26,063 bases of DNA from an uncultured Lachnospiraceae bacterium (GTDB taxonomy: Bacteria; Bacillota; Clostridia; Lachnospirales; Lachnospiraceae). Where the stretch lies: positions 1-26,063 of the forward strand of contig CALDLG010000074.1 of assembly GCA_937910785.1 (NCBI GenBank), given 5' to 3'. Position 1 is the stretch's first letter; every line of letters begins with the position of its first letter. The translations under genes and the position numbers were made by a program. Below the pieces are notes generated by a model. The model saw only the letters and a program-made list of their open reading frames with translations, made no database searches and had not been told where the DNA came from. Shown here in pieces: positions 21,725 to 26,063 of the stretch.

Positions 21725-22501
21725 TTACAATCTGCCCGTCTGGTTTACGGCTTTATCCAATGTATCATCGTATGTAGTGATCACTTTCTGGTTGGCATCA
21801 TAATGTCTCTGGATTGCAATCATATTGACCATCTCGGTCACAACGGACATATTGGCCAGTTCGAGATATCCCGAATGCACTTCCGTATCCGCTTCCGTAA
21901 TCGTTGCCCCGTCTACCGGATAGAAAAAGTTCTCACCATAGCGCTCCAGATAATTATAATCCTCAAAATCCGTCAACTGAATCGATGCAACGGCCTCTCC
22001 GTCCTGATAAATGTTTCCTGCTCTGTCAATGCTGACCGGCAGCGCCGGATTCAGACGTATTCTCCGTCCTCTGTCTCCCAGAACAAAATCGCCATCCTGC
22101 GTTACGACGTAACCCTGTGACGTCATCGTAAAGTTGCCGTCCCTCGTATACATGGTGGAAGTTTCTCCCGCCTTGTTCGTATATTCTATCGTAAAGAATC
22201 CGTTGGAAGACAAAGCCAGATCCAGGGGATTCCCGGTTTCCTTGATCGGTCCTTCGGAATAGTCCACATAATTTTCACCCGTTTTTACACCGAGCGACAT
22301 ATTACCGATTCTTTTCGGCAGATTTCCCGCCTGCGAAGTATCTTTTATTTTGTATGCGAGTACGCTGTCAAAAGACTGGCTCGTCGCGCCTTCCTTTTTG
22401 AACCCGTTCGTATTCGCATTTGCCAGATTGTTTGTCATAACGTCCATTCTGTGCTGTTCATGAATCATGCCTGTGTAGGCAGTGTATAGACCTTTAAGCA
22501 T
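21725..22501 (-). CDS. flgF: Flagellar rod protein FlgF-type (FlhO-like)
   Basis: 258 residues. MLKGLYTAYTGMIHEQHRMDVMTNNLANANTNGFKKEG is the N-terminal rod helix (given in parts: TNNLANANTNGFKKEG), SSNGFFTIEY and YTRDGNF are family blocks, and the C-terminus has HSGYLELANMSVVTEMVNMIAIQRHYDANQKVI. This pairs it with the FlgF/FlhO rod proteins. It lies 20 bases after mbl and 53 bases before flgG. The order mbl-flhO-flhP is the same as in Bacillus, supporting the FlhO assignment. It acts outside the membrane, exported by the flagellar type III apparatus, so no signal peptide is expected. Confidence 0.92.
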   Translation of the reverse strand: MLKGLYTAYTGMIHEQHRMDVMTNNLANANTNGFKKEGATSQSFDSVLAYKIKDTSQAGNLPKRIGNMSLGVKTGENYVDYSEGPIKETGNPLDLALSSNGFFTIEYTNKAGETSTMYTRDGNFTMTSQGYVVTQDGDFVLGDRGRRIRLNPALPVSIDRAGNIYQDGEAVASIQLTDFEDYNYLERYGENFFYPVDGATITEADTEVHSGYLELANMSVVTEMVNMIAIQRHYDANQKVITTYDDTLDKAVNQTGRL

Positions 22502-22521
22502 TTTAACTCCCCCGTTTTCGC

Positions 22522-23514
22522 TTAATCCTCTCTGTATCCCGCAAGAAACTCTACATATTTTCCTGTTCCGATTGCTACCGCCGTCATGGGATCTTCTGCG
22601 GTCATCGTATTAATTCCTGTTTTCGCCGCGATCAGATCTTCCAGTCCGCGCAGAAGGCTTCCTCCTCCGGTCAGAACAATTCCTCTGTCTGCGATATCGG
22701 CTGCCAGTTCCGGCGGTGTTTTCTCCAATACGCTGTGAATCGTTTCAACGATCTGCACCGTTGTTTCATGCAGCGCCTCCTCCGTCTCCTCCGAAGATAC
22801 CTTGACAGTCCTCGGCAGACCTGTTACGAGGTTACGGCCTCTGACATCCATATAATCAACTTCCGGCCGCTTATATGCGGACCCGATTTTAATCTTCAAA
22901 TCTTCGGCTGTCCTTTCACCGATCAGCAGGTTATGCTTCTTACGCATATACCGCACGATCGCTTCATCAAAATCATCACCGGCAATTTTAATGGAAGCGC
23001 TGACAACCGTACCGCCCAGGGAAATAACCGCGATATCGGAGGTACCGCCGCCAATATCCACAATCATGTTTCCACAGGGCTTGGAAATATCGATTCCCGC
23101 ACCGATTGCAGCCGCGATCGGCTCTTCGATAATGGAAACTTCTCTTGCCCCTGCCTGATAGGTAGCATCCTCAACCGCCTTCTTCTCGACCTCCGTAACG
23201 CCGCTCGGTACACATACGGCAATGCGGGGCTTCCGGAAGGTCTTCTTTCCGAGCGCCTTCTGAATGAAGTATTTCATCATCTTCTCTGTCACCCGGTAAT
23301 CGGAAATAACGCCCTGACGCAGCGGTCTGACCGCTACGATATTGCCCGGCGTTCTTCCGAGCATCAATCTTGCATCTTCTCCAATCGCTTTAATCTTATC
23401 CGTATCTCTATCAAAAGCAACAACGGAAGGCTCTTTTAAAACAACGCCTTTCCCTCTGATATAAACCAAAATACTGGCTGTTCCCAAGTCGATCCCTATA
23501 TCTGTGTACTGCAT
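22522..23514 (-). CDS. mbl: MreB-family actin-like cell-shape protein (Mbl)
   Basis: 330 residues. Phosphate-1 loop DIGIDLGTASILVYIRGKG, VVAFDRD, the connecting VPSGVTEVEKKAVEDATYQAGAREV, IIEEPIAAAIGAGI, the second phosphate loop MIVDIGGGTSDIAVISLGG and the adenosine motif VLTGGGSLLRGLEDLI are all present. It polymerises under the membrane and guides lateral peptidoglycan synthesis. Direct placement before flgF/flgG (20-base gap) points to Mbl, matching mbl-flhO-flhP of Bacillus, rather than the mreBCD locus. mreC and mreD are absent here. A good sigma-A promoter lies about 110 bases upstream. Confidence 0.95.
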   Translation of the reverse strand: MQYTDIGIDLGTASILVYIRGKGVVLKEPSVVAFDRDTDKIKAIGEDARLMLGRTPGNIVAVRPLRQGVISDYRVTEKMMKYFIQKALGKKTFRKPRIAVCVPSGVTEVEKKAVEDATYQAGAREVSIIEEPIAAAIGAGIDISKPCGNMIVDIGGGTSDIAVISLGGTVVSASIKIAGDDFDEAIVRYMRKKHNLLIGERTAEDLKIKIGSAYKRPEVDYMDVRGRNLVTGLPRTVKVSSEETEEALHETTVQIVETIHSVLEKTPPELAADIADRGIVLTGGGSLLRGLEDLIAAKTGINTMTAEDPMTAVAIGTGKYVEFLAGYRED

Positions 23515-23621
23515 TTCTGTGATCCCCTTTCCCGCGGTATCTATATTACATAATCTCCATTTGCCATCAATCTAAACGTCCAAACCGGCAATTCAAAATA
23601 ATTTGCGCAGTATGCTAATAC

Positions 23622-23649
23622 ATTATAACCTAAAGAAAGAGTTTTTCAA
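23622..23649 (-). promoter_or_regulatory. Candidate sigma-A promoter of mbl-flgF-flgG-flgJ
   Basis: On the - strand TTGAAA (23649-23644) and a perfect TATAAT (23627-23622) are 16 bases apart. Just upstream is a small perfect inverted repeat, CATAATTT (23658-23665) with AAATTATG (23672-23679), which may be a regulator site or chance in AT-rich DNA. Confidence 0.65.
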
Positions 23650-23683
23650 AGGGATTTCATAATTTTTTTATAAATTATGGTAC

Positions 23684-23712
23684 AAAAACCAGAACGGTTC
23701 CATCCGTTCTGG
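23684..23712 (-). terminator. Terminator of the acidic repeat-protein gene
   Basis: CCAGAACGG (23689-23697) and CCGTTCTGG (23704-23712) form a perfect 9-bp stem with a 6-base loop; the - strand continues TTTTTGTACC. It isolates the repeat-protein gene from mbl. Confidence 0.9.
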
Positions 23713-23770
23713 CCAGTAGCATCCATGCTTTATATATTTATCGGCATTTATTTATTTTTCTTAACCCTTT

Positions 23771-24547
23771 TTAAATCAGAATATTGATCGGCCTGTAACT
23801 GATTTCTTCTGCCGCCTTCTGCCGGATGTCTTCCGTAAGCTCTTCGCCCAGCTTCCGCTCTATGCCCTCCGTAAGTTCTTCATCCAGCTTCTGCCGGACG
23901 TCTTCCGCAAGCTCTTCATTCAGCTGCTCTGTCAGAGTTTCCGGCAAGTCTTCGTTCAGCTGCTCTGTCAGAGTTTCCGGCAAGTCTTCGTTCAGCTGCT
24001 CTGTCAGGGTTTCCGGCAAGTCTTCGTTCAGCTGCTCCTGTAAGTCTTCCGGCAGTTCCTCGCCCAGCTGCTCCAGCACTTCTTCCTCGACCGCCTCCTG
24101 CAATTCTTCCTGCGTCTGTGCGGCATCTTCCATGACCTCTTCCAGAAGGCCGCCGGAATCCTCTGTTCCCATCGCCTCTTCGATAATCTCTTCCCGCCGT
24201 TCTTCCGGTGTCTTGGGTTCCATTTTCTCCGCAGCCTCTGCAATCTTCTCACCGATTTCTTTCGCCTCATCGAGAATATGCCACATCTGTTCATTATTAT
24301 AAGCTGCCCTGATACCCGCAATCTGGTCATCATAAGATTTCAACGCATCCAGCTTCTTTGCAATTTCCTCTACGGTCTCGCATTCCCTGTTTTTCAGGTT
24401 TTCCTTCTGTTTTTCATAAAATGCGATCTGATTATCACGTTTCTCCTGACGTTCCAGCTTCTCCTCCGTGCTTTTCAGCCCTTTATGTGAAAAAACGGAA
24501 TAACCGCCCAGGAATGAATTCATCGCGCCCTGCAGTTTTATATTCAT
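23771..24547 (-). CDS. Acidic coiled-coil protein with seven 12-residue repeats; unknown function, probable motility regulon
   Basis: 258 residues, very rich in Glu. The N-terminus (MNIKLQGAMNSFLGGYSVFS) is followed by charged helices (STEEKLERQEKRDNQIAFYEKQKENL). A middle part reads ILDEAKEIGEKIAEAAEKMEPKTPEERREEIIEEAMG. From about residue 162 to 245 there is a 12-residue repeat: GEELPEDLQEQL, three copies of NEDLPETLTEQL (residues 174-209), NEELAEDVRQKL, DEELTEGIERKL and GEELTEDIRQKA. The protein ends with SYRPINILI. There is no signal peptide or membrane segment. GGAGGG precedes ATG 24547, and a sigma-D-like promoter lies upstream. I do not recognise the family. Confidence 0.85.
   Translation of the reverse strand: MNIKLQGAMNSFLGGYSVFSHKGLKSTEEKLERQEKRDNQIAFYEKQKENLKNRECETVEEIAKKLDALKSYDDQIAGIRAAYNNEQMWHILDEAKEIGEKIAEAAEKMEPKTPEERREEIIEEAMGTEDSGGLLEEVMEDAAQTQEELQEAVEEEVLEQLGEELPEDLQEQLNEDLPETLTEQLNEDLPETLTEQLNEDLPETLTEQLNEELAEDVRQKLDEELTEGIERKLGEELTEDIRQKAAEEISYRPINILI
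23813..24064 (-). repeat. Seven 36-base tandem repeats inside the acidic protein gene
   Basis: Units begin at 23813, 23849, 23885, 23921, 23957, 23993 and 24029. The units at 23921 and 23957 are identical over all 36 bases, and the unit at 23993 differs by one base (CAGGG for CAGAG). The outer units are diverged. Near-identity of the inner three indicates recent expansion by slippage or unequal recombination. Confidence 0.92.
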
Positions 24548-24587
24548 AAAAATCCCTCCGTATTATGTTTCTCATCATATATAGTAT

Positions 24588-24615
24588 ATATCGGAAGTCA
24601 GAGTGCTTTCTTTTA
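24588..24615 (-). promoter_or_regulatory. Candidate sigma-D (sigma-28, flagellar) promoter
   Basis: On the - strand TAAA (24615-24612) and TCCGATAT (24595-24588) are separated by 16 bases. The Bacillus sigma-D consensus is TAAA, 14-16 bases, GCCGATAT; seven of eight -10 bases and all four -35 bases match. Transcription would start about 30-35 bases before ATG 24547. An alternative TATACT sits just downstream but has no -35. Confidence 0.65.
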
Positions 24616-24806
24616 GCGCATTTCATATCCTGTAAAGTTTATTTCACGACAATTTATGCCGCTTATGGCATTGCGGCTTCCGGCATTGACATCCCCGCAT
24701 TGTCCGACGATTGAAACCTTTTCGGGGCGCAGCGTTTTTATCCGTCTTCTACGCGATTCCGGCTTCTATATTATTTTGCCTTCTATCCTTTATTTTATCT
24801 TTTATA
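24616..24806. other. Intergenic stretch between uvrA and the repeat-protein gene
   Basis: No ORF with a ribosome binding site and no clear uvrA terminator are seen. It contains three GCATTG direct repeats at 24668, 24683 and 24697 and overlapping short palindromes (ATGCC/GGCAT at 24658-24673). The part beside uvrA (24760-24806) is AT-rich. Confidence 0.4.
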
Positions 24807-26063
24807 TTAGTTTGCTTTCTTCGCCCGCTCAAGCATTTTCTTTATATAGATTCCGGTATAGGAATCCGGATTTCCGGCGATCTTCTCCGGGGTTCCTTCC
24901 GCGATAATTGTTCCGCCGCCGTCTCCGCCTTCCGGTCCGAGATCGATAATATAATCCGCTGTTTTGATAACATCCAGATTATGCTCGATGACAACAACCG
25001 TATTGCCGCTTTCGGTCAGTTTATGAAGAATATCGACCAGTTTATGAACATCCGCAAAATGAAGTCCTGTTGTCGGTTCATCCAAAATATAAATCGTCTT
25101 TCCGGTACTTCGTCTGCTCAGCTCCGTCGCCAGCTTGATACGCTGCGCCTCACCTCCTGACAAAGTTGTGGAAGGCTGTCCCAGCTTCACATAAGAAAGC
25201 CCGACATCGTATAAGGTTTCTATTTTTCTGCGGATCGAAGGTACATTTTCAAAAAAGGGTACCGCCTCCTCCACCGTCATGTCTAGCACATCATAAATGC
25301 TCTTTCCCTTATATTTCACTTCCAGCGTCTCTCTGTTGTAACGCTTACCGCCGCAGACTTCACAGGGCACATATACATCGGGCAGAAAGTGCATTTCAAT
25401 TTTAATGATTCCGTCACCGCTGCATGCTTCACAACGGCCTCCCTTCACGTTAAAACTGAACCTTCCTTTGCTGTAGCCCCTCGCCTTGGCATCGGTCGTG
25501 GATGCGAACAGATCCCGGATCTGGTCGAAAACGCCCGTATATGTTGCCGGATTGGAGCGGGGCGTTCTGCCAATCGGAGACTGATCGATTGCGATCACCT
25601 TATCGAGCTGATCGATGCCGAGAATGCTCTGATGTTTTCCGGGTATCGTTCTCGCCCTGTTCAAATCCCTTGCCAGACGTTTGTATAGAATCTCATTGAT
25701 CAGAGAACTTTTTCCGGAACCCGATACTCCCGTAACGCAGGTCATTACGCTCAACGGAACCCTGACATTCACTTTCTTCAGGTTGTTTTCCGCGGCCCCC
25801 TTAATCGTAAGATATCCCTGCGGTTTCTTCCTGCTCTCCGGCACCGGAATCTGCTGTTTTCCGCTCAGATACTGTCCCGTTATGGATTCCTCAACCTGCA
25901 TGATCTCTTCTGCGGTTCCCTGCGCGACCACCTCTCCGCCATGAGAACCGGCTCCCGGACCGATATCAACAATATGATCGGCCGCCAGCATCGTATCCTC
26001 GTCATGCTCCACCACGAGCAGCGTATTTCCCATATCCTTCAGATTCTTCAGCGCGGCAATGAG
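24807..26063 (-). CDS. uvrA: Excinuclease ABC subunit UvrA, C-terminal part (5' end outside window)
   Basis: The frame is open through the right edge, so about 418 C-terminal residues are visible. It opens in LIAALKNLKDMGNTLLVVEHDED, the end of the first ATPase module. The second module has Walker A GVSGSGKSSLINEIL, the insertion-associated zinc finger CEAC…CEVCGG, the signature LSGGEAQRIKLATEL and Walker B YILDEPTTGLH, followed by VVVIEHNLDVIKTADYIIDLGPEGG. UvrA dimers with UvrB find bulky DNA lesions in nucleotide-excision repair. The C-terminus (MLERAKKAN) is complete. uvrB would be expected upstream, to the right of the window, but cannot be seen. Confidence 0.97.
   Translation of the reverse strand, partial: LIAALKNLKDMGNTLLVVEHDEDTMLAADHIVDIGPGAGSHGGEVVAQGTAEEIMQVEESITGQYLSGKQQIPVPESRKKPQGYLTIKGAAENNLKKVNVRVPLSVMTCVTGVSGSGKSSLINEILYKRLARDLNRARTIPGKHQSILGIDQLDKVIAIDQSPIGRTPRSNPATYTGVFDQIRDLFASTTDAKARGYSKGRFSFNVKGGRCEACSGDGIIKIEMHFLPDVYVPCEVCGGKRYNRETLEVKYKGKSIYDVLDMTVEEAVPFFENVPSIRRKIETLYDVGLSYVKLGQPSTTLSGGEAQRIKLATELSRRSTGKTIYILDEPTTGLHFADVHKLVDILHKLTESGNTVVVIEHNLDVIKTADYIIDLGPEGGDGGGTIIAEGTPEKIAGNPDSYTGIYIKKMLERAKKAN

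Noticed and set aside
23813..24064. CRISPR-like array
   Set aside because: The 36-base units are directly adjacent without spacers and encode a 12-residue protein repeat in frame.
23826..24302. Ser/Cys-rich + strand ORF opposite the repeat protein
   Set aside because: Its repeats are only the complement of the 36-base units; the - strand has promoter, ribosome site and terminator, the + strand has none.
24656..24907. 83-residue + strand ORF between the repeat protein and uvrA
   Set aside because: No ribosome binding site, overlaps the uvrA 3' end on the other strand, and has no recognisable pattern.

Overview
The window reads as a chromosomal segment of a motile, strictly fermentative Firmicute of the Clostridia, most likely a Lachnospiraceae relative. 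This is inferred from the gene content: pyruvate formate-lyase (PFL), clostridial 2[4Fe-4S] ferredoxin, the cdaA-cdaR-glmM and gdpP-rplI-dnaB operons, rpsF-ssb-rpsR, mbl followed by flagellar rod genes, and strong AGGAGG ribosome binding sites. No species assignment is possible without a search. I see no rRNA, tRNA, CRISPR array, insertion sequence or prophage. No stretch above 300 bases lacks a gene.

Left part (1-2590, + strand): a PFL locus. The PFL chain enters from the left edge and stops where the glycyl-radical domain should begin. That domain is encoded as a separate 81-residue protein (1033-1278). Between the two lies a 67-residue ORF (799-1002) that resembles the first half of the glycyl-radical domain but lacks the radical loop and ends in a Cys-containing tail. 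A terminator follows, then the radical-SAM activase pflA and a ferredoxin, each with its own candidate promoter. This split PFL with an extra domain-like small protein is the most unusual system in the window.

Middle part (2667-14529, - strand): a MerR-like regulator; gdpP-rplI-dnaB (c-di-AMP phosphodiesterase, ribosomal protein L9, replicative helicase); rpsF-ssb-rpsR with a candidate S6:S18 leader hairpin; a DUF951 protein; a SIR2 deacylase followed by a long-type leuA; HPr; and cdaA-cdaR-glmM with overlapping reading frames. The cyclase (CdaA) and a phosphodiesterase (GdpP) for c-di-AMP therefore lie within about 8 kb of each other.

Right part (15395-26063, - strand): two uncharacterised membrane proteins follow recD2-comFC-yvyF, and a compact double hairpin separates them from cdaA. 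Beyond recD2 is mbl-flgF-flgG-flgJ(N), the same arrangement as Bacillus mbl-flhO-flhP plus a rod-binding protein. Upstream of mbl is an acidic 258-residue protein with seven 12-residue repeats. Its upstream region carries a good match to the flagellar sigma-D (sigma-28) promoter, tentatively placing it in the motility regulon. The 3' part of uvrA closes the window.
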